From the NCBI RefSeq assembly GCF_026278245.1, contig NZ_CP111079.1:3226501-3290500 (forward strand): a stretch of 64,000 nt of DNA, written 5' to 3'. The DNA is from Pontibacter kalidii. Its GTDB lineage: Bacteria > Bacteroidota > Bacteroidia > Cytophagales > Hymenobacteraceae. How positions within the stretch are numbered: position 1 is the stretch's first letter; every line of letters starts with the position of its first letter. The position numbers and the translations under genes are program-made. The notes under the pieces are model-generated. The model did no database searches, was not told where the DNA came from, and was given only the letters and a program-made list of their open reading frames with translations. This document shows, piece by piece, positions 17,941-26,906 of this stretch.

Positions 17941-19011
17941 ATGAGACAAGAATCTTTTGATTTTCTACAGAAATACCTGAACAACTCCTCCCCCACCGGC
18001 TTCGAGTCGGAGGGCCAGAAACTGTGGCTGGAGTATGTAAAGCCATACATTGACGAATATTTTGTTGATACCTACGGCACCGTGGTAGGCGTTATCAACC
18101 CACAGGCCGAATATAAAGTAGTGATTGAGGCCCATGCCGACGAGATCAGCTGGTTTGTGAACTACATCACACCGGAAGGCTACATTTACCTGAAGCGCAA
18201 CGGTGGTTCCGATGCTCTGATTGCCCCATCTAAAAGGGTAAATATTTATACTGCCAAAGGTGTGGTGAAGGCGGTATTCGGCTGGCCGGCCATACATGTG
18301 CGCAAGGTGGAGAACGACAAAGCTCCGACCATCGAAACCGTGTTCCTGGACTGCGGCGCCAGCAACCGTGAGGAAGTGGAGAAAATGGGCATCCACGTGG
18401 GCTGCGTAGCTACGTTTGAAGACGAGTTCACCGTAATGAACGACCGCTACTATGTGGGTCGTGCGCTGGATAACCGCATCGGGGGCTTTATGATTGCCGA
18501 GGTGGCACGCCAGCTTAAAGAAAATGGCAACCAGCTGCCTTTCGGGCTTTACATCGTGAACTCGGTGCAGGAAGAGATTGGCCTGCGTGGCGCCGAGATG
18601 ATTGCGCACCGCATCAAGCCGGACGTGGCCATCATCACCGACGTAACCCACGACACGCAGTCGCCGATGTATGATAAGAAGAACAGCGGCGACATCCACT
18701 GCGGCAAAGGGCCAGTGATTGCCTACGGCCCGGCTGTGCAGAACAATGTGCGCGACCTGATTATCCGCACCGCGCAAGAGAAGGAGATTCCGTTCCAGCG
18801 CTCGGCTGTTTCACGTGCAACCGGCACCGACACCGATGCCTTTGCCTACTCCAACGCCGGCGTGGCTTCTGCCCTTATCTCGCTGCCGCTCAAATACATG
18901 CACACCACGGTGGAGACTGTGCATAAAGACGACGTGGACAACGTGATCAAGATGATCTACGAAACCATACTTAAGATTCAGGACAAGCAGGATTTCCGCT
19001 ACCTGACCTAA
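17941..19011 (+). CDS. M42 family metallopeptidase (glutamyl aminopeptidase type)
   Basis: This 356-residue cytoplasmic aminopeptidase shows the two-metal site of the M42 family: EAHADEISWFV (His and Asp), GRALDNRIGG (bridging Asp), VQEEIGLRGA (catalytic Glu pair), TDVTHDTQSP (Asp), and a C-terminal MHTTVETVHKDD (His). Members form tetrahedral dodecamers and trim peptides. It lies 100 bases after the carboxylase gene and is followed by an intrinsic terminator. Confidence 0.93.
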   Translation: MRQESFDFLQKYLNNSSPTGFESEGQKLWLEYVKPYIDEYFVDTYGTVVGVINPQAEYKVVIEAHADEISWFVNYITPEGYIYLKRNGGSDALIAPSKRVNIYTAKGVVKAVFGWPAIHVRKVENDKAPTIETVFLDCGASNREEVEKMGIHVGCVATFEDEFTVMNDRYYVGRALDNRIGGFMIAEVARQLKENGNQLPFGLYIVNSVQEEIGLRGAEMIAHRIKPDVAIITDVTHDTQSPMYDKKNSGDIHCGKGPVIAYGPAVQNNVRDLIIRTAQEKEIPFQRSAVSRATGTDTDAFAYSNAGVASALISLPLKYMHTTVETVHKDDVDNVIKMIYETILKIQDKQDFRYLT

Positions 19012-19032
19012 GCCATCACTTTTAGCCAAGTG

Positions 19033-19075
19033 AAAACCCTCGCAGCGCCAACACCTTAAGGCCTGTGAGGGTTTT
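19033..19075 (+). terminator. Intrinsic terminator after the M42 peptidase gene
   Basis: AAAACCCTC pairs with GAGGGTTTT across a 25-base loop and is followed by a T-rich run (GTTTTTCT). It lies 22 bases after the stop. Confidence 0.65.
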
Positions 19076-19135
19076 GTTTTTCTACCCTGTCCTGCGTATG
19101 TTCAGGTAACGTTCAACCATTCATACTTTACCACC

Positions 19136-19933
19136 GTGACTTTCACCGACCAGATGGGCCACCAGATCACGCTGTCGCAGCCGCCGCAGCGCATTGTATC
19201 GCTGGTGCCATCCCAAACAGAGCTTCTATTCGACCTGGGCTTAGCCGACCGGGTGGTGGGCGTGACCAAGTTTTGCATCCACCCCAAAGAGCAGATAAAG
19301 CAGAAGGCAAAGATCGGCGGCACCAAGAATTTTAATCTCGAAAAGATTGATGACCTGCAGCCCGACCTGATCATCGGCAATAAGGAAGAGAACTATAAGG
19401 ATGGCATTGAGGCTTTGCAGCAGAAGTATAAGGTATGGATGAGCGATATCTATACCCTGGAGGATGCGCTGGAGATGCTGCGGCAGGTTGGCAGGTTAAC
19501 AGGCATGGAGGCCAGAGCCACAGAACTGGAGCAAAGTATAAAACAGGGTTTTGAGCAGCTGCAGCCGGTACAGCCAGGCATCAAAACGGCTTACTTTATC
19601 TGGCGGAAGCCTTACATGGCCGTGGGCAGCCACAACATCATCGACCACATGCTTGGCCGCTGTGGCTTTATGAACGCCTTTGGCGATTCGGAACGCTACC
19701 CGGAGATTTCGCCGGAGCAACTGCAGCGGGCCAATCCACAGCTCATACTTCTATCATCGGAGCCTTATCCCTTTAAAGAAAAGCATGTAGCCGAGTTTCA
19801 GGAGCTGTGCCCGCAGGCAAGTATAAAAGTGGTGGACGGCGAGATGTTCAGCTGGTACGGCAGCAGGCTGGCCAAAGCTCCGGCTTATTTGCAGCGGGTA
19901 GTGGAGGAGGTAAAAAATCACTATCTTAAATAA
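19136..19933 (+). CDS. BtuF-like helical-backbone metal/cobalamin-binding protein
   Basis: This 265-residue protein starts with GTG and reads like class III periplasmic binding proteins (BtuF/FhuD): QRIVSLVPSQTELLFDLGL near residues 20-38, DDLQPDLIIGNKEEN near 75-90, and two lobes joined by a helix. No signal peptide is visible, which is common for this family in Bacteroidota annotations and leaves its location uncertain. No permease or ATPase genes are adjacent. Two internal AAGTATAA motifs are encoded as Ser-Ile-Lys codons. Confidence 0.82.
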   Translation: MTFTDQMGHQITLSQPPQRIVSLVPSQTELLFDLGLADRVVGVTKFCIHPKEQIKQKAKIGGTKNFNLEKIDDLQPDLIIGNKEENYKDGIEALQQKYKVWMSDIYTLEDALEMLRQVGRLTGMEARATELEQSIKQGFEQLQPVQPGIKTAYFIWRKPYMAVGSHNIIDHMLGRCGFMNAFGDSERYPEISPEQLQRANPQLILLSSEPYPFKEKHVAEFQELCPQASIKVVDGEMFSWYGSRLAKAPAYLQRVVEEVKNHYLK

Positions 19934-19956
19934 TCCTCTTTATACTTTACAGCTTT

Positions 19957-20952
19957 ATGGAAGAAGGAACAGGCATTGGTGAAATTTTCATCTATGAAAC
20001 AGAGGCTGGGCAGGCCGCTATTGATGTTACACTCCAACAGGAAACAGTATGGCTGACGCTAAACCAGCTTTCTGAGTTATTTGGAAGAGATAAGTCTGTT
20101 ATGTCTCGGCATCTAAAGAATATTTTTCAGTTAGAAGAGCTAATTCGTGATGCAGTTGTTGCAAAATTTGCAACAACTGCATCTGATGGCAAAACTTACC
20201 AAGTAGACTACTATAACCTAGACGTGATCATCTCAGTGGGCTACAGGGTTAACTCAAAACGCGGCACCCAATTCAGGATTTGGGCTACCAACGTGCTGCG
20301 CACGCACCTGGTAGAGGGTTATACCTTAAATGAAAAGCGGCTGCGGGAGCAGGCTCAGAAGTATAACGACCTGAAGCAAACGGTGAAGCTGCTGCAGAAC
20401 GTGATGCAGCGAAAAGAATTGACCAGCGATGAAAGTGCAGGCTTGCTACAGGTTATCAGCGACTACACGTATGCCCTTGATGTGCTGGACGATTACGACC
20501 ATCAACGTCTGACTATTACGGGCACACATAGGCAGGAGCTTTTCAGGATCACCTATAGGAGCGCCATGGCAGCCATCCGAACGCTAAAAGAAAAGTTTGG
20601 GGGCTCTGAGCTATTTGGGCGGGAGAAAGACCAAAGCTTTCAAAGCTCGATCAACACCATTTATCAGTCTTTCGATGGAGAAGATTTATATCCTTCGACC
20701 GAGGAAAAAGCGGCTAACCTGCTATACTTTGTCGTCAAGAACCACTCCTTTTCAGATGGCAATAAACGAATTGCGGCTTTCCTGTTTGTGTGGTTTATGG
20801 AGAAAAACCAGCTGCTCTACGATGCAGAGGGCCGGAAACGAATTGCCGATAATGCGCTTGTTGCCCTTACACTGCTGATAGCAGAAAGTAACCCTTCGGA
20901 AAAGGATATGATGGTAAAGGTAATCGTGAACCTCATCAACCAACAGAACTAA
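19957..20952 (+). CDS. RhuM-Fic/Doc fusion protein
   Basis: The first 140 or so residues match the RhuM virulence-protein domain (VWLTLNQLSELFGRDKSVMSRHL, KTYQVDYYNLDVIISVGYRV), which contains a helix-turn-helix-like segment. The C-terminal part is a Fic/Doc domain with HSFSDGNKRIAAFLFVWF as the active loop. Lys in place of Gly/Arg after GN is the Doc-like variant, and Doc is a kinase rather than an AMP-transferase. The 331 residues are a usual length for these fusions. No separate antitoxin is adjacent. It lies 23 bases after the binding-protein gene, and the first 250 bases look lower in GC than neighbours, suggesting acquisition by transfer. Confidence 0.88.
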   Translation: MEEGTGIGEIFIYETEAGQAAIDVTLQQETVWLTLNQLSELFGRDKSVMSRHLKNIFQLEELIRDAVVAKFATTASDGKTYQVDYYNLDVIISVGYRVNSKRGTQFRIWATNVLRTHLVEGYTLNEKRLREQAQKYNDLKQTVKLLQNVMQRKELTSDESAGLLQVISDYTYALDVLDDYDHQRLTITGTHRQELFRITYRSAMAAIRTLKEKFGGSELFGREKDQSFQSSINTIYQSFDGEDLYPSTEEKAANLLYFVVKNHSFSDGNKRIAAFLFVWFMEKNQLLYDAEGRKRIADNALVALTLLIAESNPSEKDMMVKVIVNLINQQN

Positions 20953-20960
20953 CTAACCCG

Positions 20961-21482
20961 CTACAATTTCCGCAGCACCTGCCGCGCCCTTTCCGACACA
21001 GCCTCAAAGTATGCCTTGTCTGCCTGCACCTCCTCAGCTGTTTTTCCCAGCACCTCCCGCCTGTTCATCGGGTCTGCCAGCGAGGTGAGGGTGATGGTTT
21101 TTCGGAGCCGCTGCTTTTTCTCAAAACTTATACTTCCCAGGCTCAGCCCTTCGAGCCGCTGAACCAACGTTTCCCTGAAATCCTTCTGCTCCACCGCTTC
21201 TTCTTCCAGCAGGCGCATGATAGCCGTTACGGCCTCGTCTTCGAAAGGAGACGCCACCGCAACGGTAATCAGTTCTTTTGTAGAAGGTAAAGGCAGTCTG
21301 ATCAGCAGCTCGTAGCCCCCACCACGTTGCTCGCCAGCGGTGGTGTAGCACTTCATCCAGAACCTGCCAGCAGCATCCTTATACACAGCCGCCAAGCCGC
21401 CTGCCGCCTCTTCCATCAGCTGCATGTTGCTCAGAAGCTGCTCTATCAGCCTGGCGTCTCCGTATAATTTCCGCTCCTGCAC
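20961..21482 (-). CDS. Unknown cytoplasmic protein, last gene of the shikimate operon
   Basis: The 173-residue protein starts at a GTG seven bases after the aroA stop; an in-frame ATG lies about 20 codons inside. I recognise no domain. It has an amphipathic N-terminal helix, a central beta-rich stretch (RFWMKCY, YELLIRLPLP, ITVAVASPF) and a charged C-terminal helix. Close spacing to aroA suggests co-transcription, but nothing in the sequence links it to aromatic amino acid synthesis. Confidence 0.65.
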   Translation of the reverse strand: MQERKLYGDARLIEQLLSNMQLMEEAAGGLAAVYKDAAGRFWMKCYTTAGEQRGGGYELLIRLPLPSTKELITVAVASPFEDEAVTAIMRLLEEEAVEQKDFRETLVQRLEGLSLGSISFEKKQRLRKTITLTSLADPMNRREVLGKTAEEVQADKAYFEAVSERARQVLRKL

Positions 21483-21489
21483 GGGCTCT

Positions 21490-22719
21490 CTATGCTTTAT
21501 ACTTTATCTCAAAGCCCACCTTCTCCAGGTCCTCCCAGAAGCGGGGATATGACTTGCGCACCACACTTGGCTCCTGTATCTCCACGGGCTGCAGCAGGGC
21601 CAGCGGGGCAAAGGCCATGGCCATACGGTGATCCTGGTAAGTGCGGAACGACAGCTCTTTCTTCTGCAGAATGCCCGGCTTCAGGTGAAACACGCCCGGC
21701 GTTACCTCCTGCAGCGATGCGTTCAGGCTCAGGACTTCTATCTGCAGCGCCTGGATACGGTCCGTCTCCTTGATGCGCAGGCTCTCCAGCCCCGTCATGT
21801 CAACCGCTATCCCCATGCCGGCGCACAGGGCTACCACTGTTTGGGCAAGGTCCGGGCAGTCGGAGAAGTCGAGGGAAATATGGTGCTCGTGCTCTTTCTT
21901 CAGCAGCCTTACGCCGCCTTCAATAAACTCGGTATATACTCCCAGGCGGTACATGATATCCACAATGGCGCGATCGCCCTGGAACGATTGCTCCTTGAGG
22001 CCCAGCAGCGTGATGTCTGCCTCCTGGGCAAGCGCCACTAAACTGTACCAGTAGCTTGAAGCCGACCAGTCAGACTCCACGGTAAACGCTGCGGATTTAT
22101 ACTTCTGCGGCTTCACGGTGATGGTGTTTCCGGAGAAATCGGCTGTTACGCCAAAGTGCTGCATCAGCGAGAGCGTCATCTCGATGTAGGGCCGTGAGCC
22201 GATCTTGCCCTCCAGCTCCAGCTCCAGCCCCTCTGGCAGCAAAGGCGCGATCATCAGCAAAGCCGAGATATACTGGCTGCTGATGTCGCTGCGCACTTTC
22301 AGGTATTTTTGGCCGCTGCCCTTAAAGCCATTTAGCTTCAGGGGCGGGTATCCCTCCTCCCCCAGGTATGCTATACTTGCCCCCAGTTCCCGTAGCGCCT
22401 CCACCAGAATCTTTATCGGGCGCTGGCACATGCGCTCGGTGCCTGTCAGGGTTTTCTGTTGACCTGTTACGGCGTAGTAGGCTGTCAGGAAACGCATGAC
22501 AGTGCCGGCATCTTCGGCGTCTATGGTTTCGGCATCGCTCTTTAGCAGGCGCTGGAGCAGTTGCGTGTCGTTGGCTTCGGAGAGGTTGTGCAGCTGCGAC
22601 TCCTGCCCCGACAAGGCGGCGATTATGAGGGCACGGTTGGCTTCGCTCTTAGAGGCAGGTAGTTTTATACTTCCGGTCAGTATGCCGGTAGGGTGGTAAA
22701 GGGTGAGGCTTTGGCTCAT
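21490..22719 (-). CDS. aroA: 3-phosphoshikimate 1-carboxyvinyltransferase (EPSP synthase)
   Basis: The 409 residues carry EPSP synthase landmarks: LPASKSEANRALIIAAL near the N-terminus (substrate Lys), DAGTVMRFLTAYY, the GTERMCQRPI loop, SDISSQYISALLM, SDWSASSYW and a C-terminal RIKETDR plus YQDHRMAMAFAPL. It adds enolpyruvate to shikimate-3-phosphate, the sixth step of the pathway. Its ATG overlaps the aroB stop by four bases (ATGA), so the two are coupled. Confidence 0.95.
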   Translation of the reverse strand: MSQSLTLYHPTGILTGSIKLPASKSEANRALIIAALSGQESQLHNLSEANDTQLLQRLLKSDAETIDAEDAGTVMRFLTAYYAVTGQQKTLTGTERMCQRPIKILVEALRELGASIAYLGEEGYPPLKLNGFKGSGQKYLKVRSDISSQYISALLMIAPLLPEGLELELEGKIGSRPYIEMTLSLMQHFGVTADFSGNTITVKPQKYKSAAFTVESDWSASSYWYSLVALAQEADITLLGLKEQSFQGDRAIVDIMYRLGVYTEFIEGGVRLLKKEHEHHISLDFSDCPDLAQTVVALCAGMGIAVDMTGLESLRIKETDRIQALQIEVLSLNASLQEVTPGVFHLKPGILQKKELSFRTYQDHRMAMAFAPLALLQPVEIQEPSVVRKSYPRFWEDLEKVGFEIKYKA

Positions 22720-23753
22720 AGTAAGGTATAGTAGCGTAGTGATTCAACAATTTCCTGCACCGTGATGGGCTGGTCGTATACAGTCTTGCCAATGCCTTGC
22801 AGCAGGGTGCAGTTGATGGTGGAGCGGGTGTTTTTCTTGTCCTGCAGGGCGAGCAGGGCTATTTGTTGGATATCCTGTTCCGTGAGCTTTACCTTCTCAT
22901 AAATGGTCGCCAAGAAAGTCTCGATCTTATCCAGCTCTTCGGAAGAGAGCAGCTCATATTTTTTGCTGATCCAGGCCTCGCAGAGCATGCCCACCGCCAC
23001 CGCCTCGCCGTGCAGCAGGGCTCGCTCCGGTTGCTCCAGTAAATAGCTCTCCACGGCGTGGCCCACGGTATGGCCAAAGTTCAGGATCTTGCGCAGGCCG
23101 CCCTCCAGCGGGTCCTGCTCCACTACCCTGGACTTTATATTGACAGAGTGGCGGATCAAGCCTTCCCAATCTTCCGTGAACAGGCCGATGTGGCGCTGCT
23201 CCATAAAAGCATCGGCGTCGGCAATCAGCCAATGCTTTACAATCTCTGCGTAGCCGGACTTTACCTCGCGCTGCGGCAGCGTCTGCAGGAAAGCCGGGTT
23301 GATGAACACCGCCTGCGGCTCCTGGTACACCCCGATATGGTTTTTGAGTCCGTGGAAATCGATGCCGGTTTTGCCGCCCACGCTGGCATCTACCTGCGCC
23401 AGCAAGGTGGTAGGCACCTGCACGAAGAAGATGCCGCGCTTAAACACGGCCGCGCAGAAGCCCCCCATATCGCCGATCACGCCGCCGCCCAAATTCACCA
23501 GCACCGACCAGCGGTCCAGGTTCAGCTCCGTCATGCGCTGCCAGATGTGCTCACAGGTCTGCAGGGTTTTATGTTCCTCCCCGCTTTGGATCTGGATGAT
23601 GTCGTGCTCAGGCAGGTATGGCTTTAGGATGGGATAGCAGTGGTGCAGCGTGTGCTCATCCACCAGCACCGCCACCTTGCTGAACGCCCGGTTCTTCAGC
23701 AGCTCCGGCAGCTGCTGAAGCGCATCCCTGCCAATATGTATGGATTCAGTCAT
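22716..23753 (-). CDS. aroB: 3-dehydroquinate synthase
   Basis: The 345-residue enzyme has the NAD-binding GGGVIGDMGGFCAAVFKRGI segment (about 89-108), KTGIDFHGLKN, the metal-binding Glu in SGYAEIVKH, and His residues in NFGHTVGHAVE and LLHGEAVAVGM. It closes DAHP into dehydroquinate, step two of the shikimate pathway. It sits between the DAHP synthase and aroA genes in a leftward operon, with a gap of 155 bases to the upstream gene that contains one AAGTATAA motif. Confidence 0.95.
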   Translation of the reverse strand: MTESIHIGRDALQQLPELLKNRAFSKVAVLVDEHTLHHCYPILKPYLPEHDIIQIQSGEEHKTLQTCEHIWQRMTELNLDRWSVLVNLGGGVIGDMGGFCAAVFKRGIFFVQVPTTLLAQVDASVGGKTGIDFHGLKNHIGVYQEPQAVFINPAFLQTLPQREVKSGYAEIVKHWLIADADAFMEQRHIGLFTEDWEGLIRHSVNIKSRVVEQDPLEGGLRKILNFGHTVGHAVESYLLEQPERALLHGEAVAVGMLCEAWISKKYELLSSEELDKIETFLATIYEKVKLTEQDIQQIALLALQDKKNTRSTINCTLLQGIGKTVYDQPITVQEIVESLRYYTLL

Positions 23754-23908
23754 CCTCGAGAGTTATAAAGTTTGGGAGTTGGAGAGTTGCAAGTATAAGT
23801 CGCCACTCAGTTTTGGCGATCAGGAACCAACCATTTAACCATCCAGCAATTTAGCCCTCCCCCATTTAAATTAAACATTCGCAAGCCGGCAATATAGCAA
23901 CTCCGGCG

Positions 23909-25006
23909 TTAAACCCCATCTAAAATCTGGGTTTGTTTGCGGATAGATTCCACGTGGATCAGCTTGTAGAGTTCCTCAATGAATGCGGGGTGGAGGCCAG
24001 CATCCTCGGCCCATTCGCCGCGGGTTCTAAAAATCTCCATCCAGCGCTCCAGCTGCAGCACCTGCACATTGTTCTGCTTCTTGTATACGCCAATTTGCTC
24101 TACCAGCGCCATGCGGCGTGCCAGCGCAGCAATAACGTCGTGATCGGCAGCGTCGATCTGCAGGCGCAGCTCCTCGGCCCGGTTTACCAGCTCGGCGTCA
24201 TCGTAATTGGTTTTGCGCACCTGCAGTTTGGCTAGTATGGCTTTCAGCCCCTCAGGGGTTACCTGCTGCTCCGCATCGCTCAGCGCCTTTTCAGGGTTCA
24301 GGTGCGTCTCGATCATCACGCCATCATACCCCAGATCCAGCGCCTTCTGCGACACCGGGAAGATTAGCTCGCGCTTGCCCCCAATGTGGCTGGGGTCCAC
24401 GATAACCGGCAGGTTCTGGTAGCGGGCCTTCAGCTCGATGGGTATCTGCCACACCGGCGCGTTTCTATACTTGAGTTTCTGGTAAGACGAAAAGCCACGG
24501 TGGATGGCCGCCAGGTCGGTCACGCCCGCATGATAAATCCGCTCAATGGCCCCGATCCACAGGGCCAAGTCCGGGTTCACCGGGTTCTTCACCATCACCG
24601 GGATATCCACGCCCCGCAGCGCATCGGCAATGTCCTGCACGGCAAAGGGGTTCACGGTGGTGCGGGCACCAATCCAGAGCACGTCGATCTCCTGCTTCAG
24701 CGCCTCCTCCACGTGGCGGGCGGTGGCTACCTCGGTAGCTACCTTCATGCCCAGCTCGCGCCTCACGCGGTGCAGCCAGGCTAGCCCCTGCGTACCCACG
24801 CCCTCAAAGCTGCCCGGACGCGTGCGCGGCTTCCAGATACCAGCCCGGAACAAATGGATGCCCAACTGCTTTAGCGCCCCGGCCGTCTGCATGACCTGCT
24901 CCTCGCTCTCGGCGCTGCACGGGCCGGCGATCACCAGCGGGTGCCCCTGGCCTTGCCGCAGCCCCGCGAAAAATGACTGTGTCGGATTAAACTTCATCAA
25001 TTGCAT
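23909..25006 (-). CDS. Bifunctional DAHP synthase / chorismate mutase
   Basis: Residues 1-260 form a type I-beta DAHP synthase: AGPCSAESEEQV, FRAGIWKPRTRPGSFEGVG, WIGARTTVNPFAVQ, MVKNPVNPD and DPSHIGGKRE. Residues 275-365 are an AroQ-type chorismate mutase helical bundle (ELRLQIDAADHDVIAALARRMALVEQIGVYKKQN). The mutase-last order is normal in Bacteroidota and lets prephenate or chorismate feed back on the synthase. It opens the leftward shikimate operon with aroB and aroA. A second ATG three codons later is an alternative start. Confidence 0.94.
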   Translation of the reverse strand: MQLMKFNPTQSFFAGLRQGQGHPLVIAGPCSAESEEQVMQTAGALKQLGIHLFRAGIWKPRTRPGSFEGVGTQGLAWLHRVRRELGMKVATEVATARHVEEALKQEIDVLWIGARTTVNPFAVQDIADALRGVDIPVMVKNPVNPDLALWIGAIERIYHAGVTDLAAIHRGFSSYQKLKYRNAPVWQIPIELKARYQNLPVIVDPSHIGGKRELIFPVSQKALDLGYDGVMIETHLNPEKALSDAEQQVTPEGLKAILAKLQVRKTNYDDAELVNRAEELRLQIDAADHDVIAALARRMALVEQIGVYKKQNNVQVLQLERWMEIFRTRGEWAEDAGLHPAFIEELYKLIHVESIRKQTQILDGV

Positions 25007-25174
25007 GTGTTGTTACAAAGGTAGCCGTTGTGGTGCAAAAACGGCAGTCGCCAAAGTATAAACTAAGCTCATGTGCCCGCACCGCGGCGCCCTCCAAACG
25101 AAACAGCAAAGTGGCGGCCATGGTTTATACTTTCGGCAACGTATAAATTTAGCGCTTGCAGCCGTTGTTTATGG

Positions 25175-25204
25175 TTGTGTGCTAGGTCCGAAGCACTATC
25201 TTTG
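25175..25204 (+). promoter_or_regulatory. Textbook Bacteroidota promoter for proline dehydrogenase
   Basis: TTG at 25175-25177 is followed by exactly 19 bases and TATCTTTG at 25197-25204, matching the -33/-7 consensus TTG-N19-TAnnTTTG. The start codon lies 21 bases downstream, so the leader is short. Confidence 0.75.
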
Positions 25205-25224
25205 CACCGCTAATACAACCTTAC

Positions 25225-26412
25225 ATGAACCTGATTTCCAAAGTCTCTTTCGACGACACAGCGGTCGCCTTTTCATCCAAATCCGACGCTGAGTTATATA
25301 AAATGTTCCTGCTGTTTAAGGCCATGAACAGCAACACCTTTGTGAAGGCCGGCGGCGCCTTGCTCACCACGGCCCTGAACCTGCACCTGCCGGTTAAATT
25401 CGTCATCAAGCCGACCATCTTTAACCACTTCTGCGGCGGCGAGACCATTGAGGAGTCGGAACGTGCCATACAGGAGCTGGGCAAGTACAACATCGGCACC
25501 ATCCTGGATTATTCGGTGGAGGGCGAAGGCGATGAGAAAAGCTTTGACGCCACCCGCGACGAGCTGCTGCACACCATCGAGAAGGCGCACCGCAACAAGA
25601 ACATCCCTTTCTCGGTGTTCAAGATCACTGGCCTGATAGACATTAACCTACTGGAAAAGGTACAGAAGAGGCAGGAGCTCTCGGCCAGCGAGCGGGCGGC
25701 CTTTGAGCGCGGCCGTGACCGCGTGAATGCCATCTGCAGGCACTGCTACGAGCGCGATGTGCGCGTGTTCATCGATGCAGAGGAAAGCTGGATACAGGAC
25801 ACGATCGACAACCTGACCCTCGAGATGATGGAGCTCTACAACAAGGAGAAGGCCAACATCTACAATACCTACCAACTCTACCGCCACGACAGGCTGGATG
25901 TGCTGCAGCGAGACCATGAGAATGCCATCAAGGGGGGCTACTACCTGGGCGCCAAGCTGGTGCGCGGCGCCTATATGGAGAAAGAGCGCAGACGCGCCGC
26001 CCAGGAAGGTTACCCGAGCCCGATCAACCCGACAAAAGAGGCCACGGATAAATTGTTCGACAAGGGCCTGCGTTTCTGCGTGAAACATATTGACCGCATT
26101 GCCTTCTGCAACGGCACGCATAACGAGGCCAGCTGTTACCTGCTGATGGAACTGATGGAGGAGCACAACATTGCCCCCAACGACCCGCGCGTATACTTTG
26201 CCCAGCTCTACGGCATGAGCGACAACCTCTCCTACAACCTGGCGAATGCCGGCTACAACGTAGCCAAGTATGTGCCTTACGGCCCGGTGGTGGAGGTGAT
26301 GCCTTACCTGCTGCGCCGCGCCAACGAGAACACCGCCATAGCCGGCCAGAGCAGTCGCGAGTTTAGCCTGATCAAAAGCGAGATTGAGCGCCGTAAGAAA
26401 GCGAGGAAATAA
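25225..26412 (+). CDS. Proline dehydrogenase
   Basis: This 395-residue FAD enzyme matches monofunctional ProDH/PutA-like proteins. Family motifs include GTILDYSVEGEG near 93, FSVFKITGL, VFIDAEESWIQDTID, the KLVRGAYMEKERRRA loop, FCNGTHNEAS and the C-terminal VVEVMPYLLRRANENTA, where the paired arginines bind proline carboxylate. It oxidises proline to pyrroline-5-carboxylate and passes electrons to quinone. It is transcribed alone from a strong consensus promoter. Confidence 0.94.
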   Translation: MNLISKVSFDDTAVAFSSKSDAELYKMFLLFKAMNSNTFVKAGGALLTTALNLHLPVKFVIKPTIFNHFCGGETIEESERAIQELGKYNIGTILDYSVEGEGDEKSFDATRDELLHTIEKAHRNKNIPFSVFKITGLIDINLLEKVQKRQELSASERAAFERGRDRVNAICRHCYERDVRVFIDAEESWIQDTIDNLTLEMMELYNKEKANIYNTYQLYRHDRLDVLQRDHENAIKGGYYLGAKLVRGAYMEKERRRAAQEGYPSPINPTKEATDKLFDKGLRFCVKHIDRIAFCNGTHNEASCYLLMELMEEHNIAPNDPRVYFAQLYGMSDNLSYNLANAGYNVAKYVPYGPVVEVMPYLLRRANENTAIAGQSSREFSLIKSEIERRKKARK

Positions 26413-26414
26413 AA

Positions 26415-26452
26415 ACAGGAATGCCGGCTAACGTATAAGCCGGCATTCCTGT
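26415..26452. terminator. Terminator between converging proline dehydrogenase and lipoprotein genes
   Basis: A perfect 15-bp stem (ACAGGAATGCCGGCT with its complement, 8-base loop) lies three bases after the proline dehydrogenase stop. The T-tract is on the minus strand, but the stem is strong enough to act both ways. Confidence 0.65.
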
Positions 26453-26489
26453 CTAAAAGAAGAAGTACGTATCGGTTGGCCTTAAAAAG

Positions 26490-26524
26490 CGACGGGCCTT
26501 GCGCAAGTTGCACAAGGCCCGTCG
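26490..26524 (-). terminator. Terminator of the acidic lipoprotein gene
   Basis: CGACGGGCCTTG pairs with CAAGGCCCGTCG, and the minus strand continues with a TTTTT run. It lies 45 bases after the stop of the leftward lipoprotein gene. Confidence 0.75.
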
Positions 26525-26568
26525 TGTGTTTCAGAACTATAAGCTATTCGCCGTAGTTCCTGCTACAA

Positions 26569-26760
26569 CTACTCGATTACAGTAGAGTCAGCCTCAACAG
26601 CAGCAGAATCATCTTCTACTACTACTTCTTCCTCAACAACTGGAGTCTCTTCTACAACCTCAGTCTCTACAGCTTCAGTTTCAGTAGTTGCTTCTTCGTT
26701 GCAAGCAGTGAAAGTAACAAGAGCAAGAGCTACGATAGCGAATTTGAATAAATTTTTCAT
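26569..26760 (-). CDS. Small acidic lipoprotein
   Basis: This 63-residue protein has a signal peptide of about 18 residues ending in a lipobox (TFTAC), so it should be lipidated. The mature part is almost only Glu, Val, Thr, Ala and Asp, with valine-glutamate runs and no aromatic residues, so it is probably disordered and strongly negative. Similar small acidic lipoproteins occur widely in Cytophagales with unknown roles. It is transcribed alone and has its own terminator, which fits a highly expressed gene. Confidence 0.8.
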   Translation of the reverse strand: MKNLFKFAIVALALVTFTACNEEATTETEAVETEVVEETPVVEEEVVVEDDSAAVEADSTVIE

Positions 26761-26906
26761 TTTTGTGTTTGTGATTAAGTGTTTTGGTTTCGATTTTGAT
26801 CTTCATACCCAAAACCGGCAGAGGTAACCCTGCCTTCTGAAATTTTTTAAAAATATTTTTTCGATGGGTTACAAAGCGCCCCTAAGCGTATTAAAATTTG
26901 ACTGGA

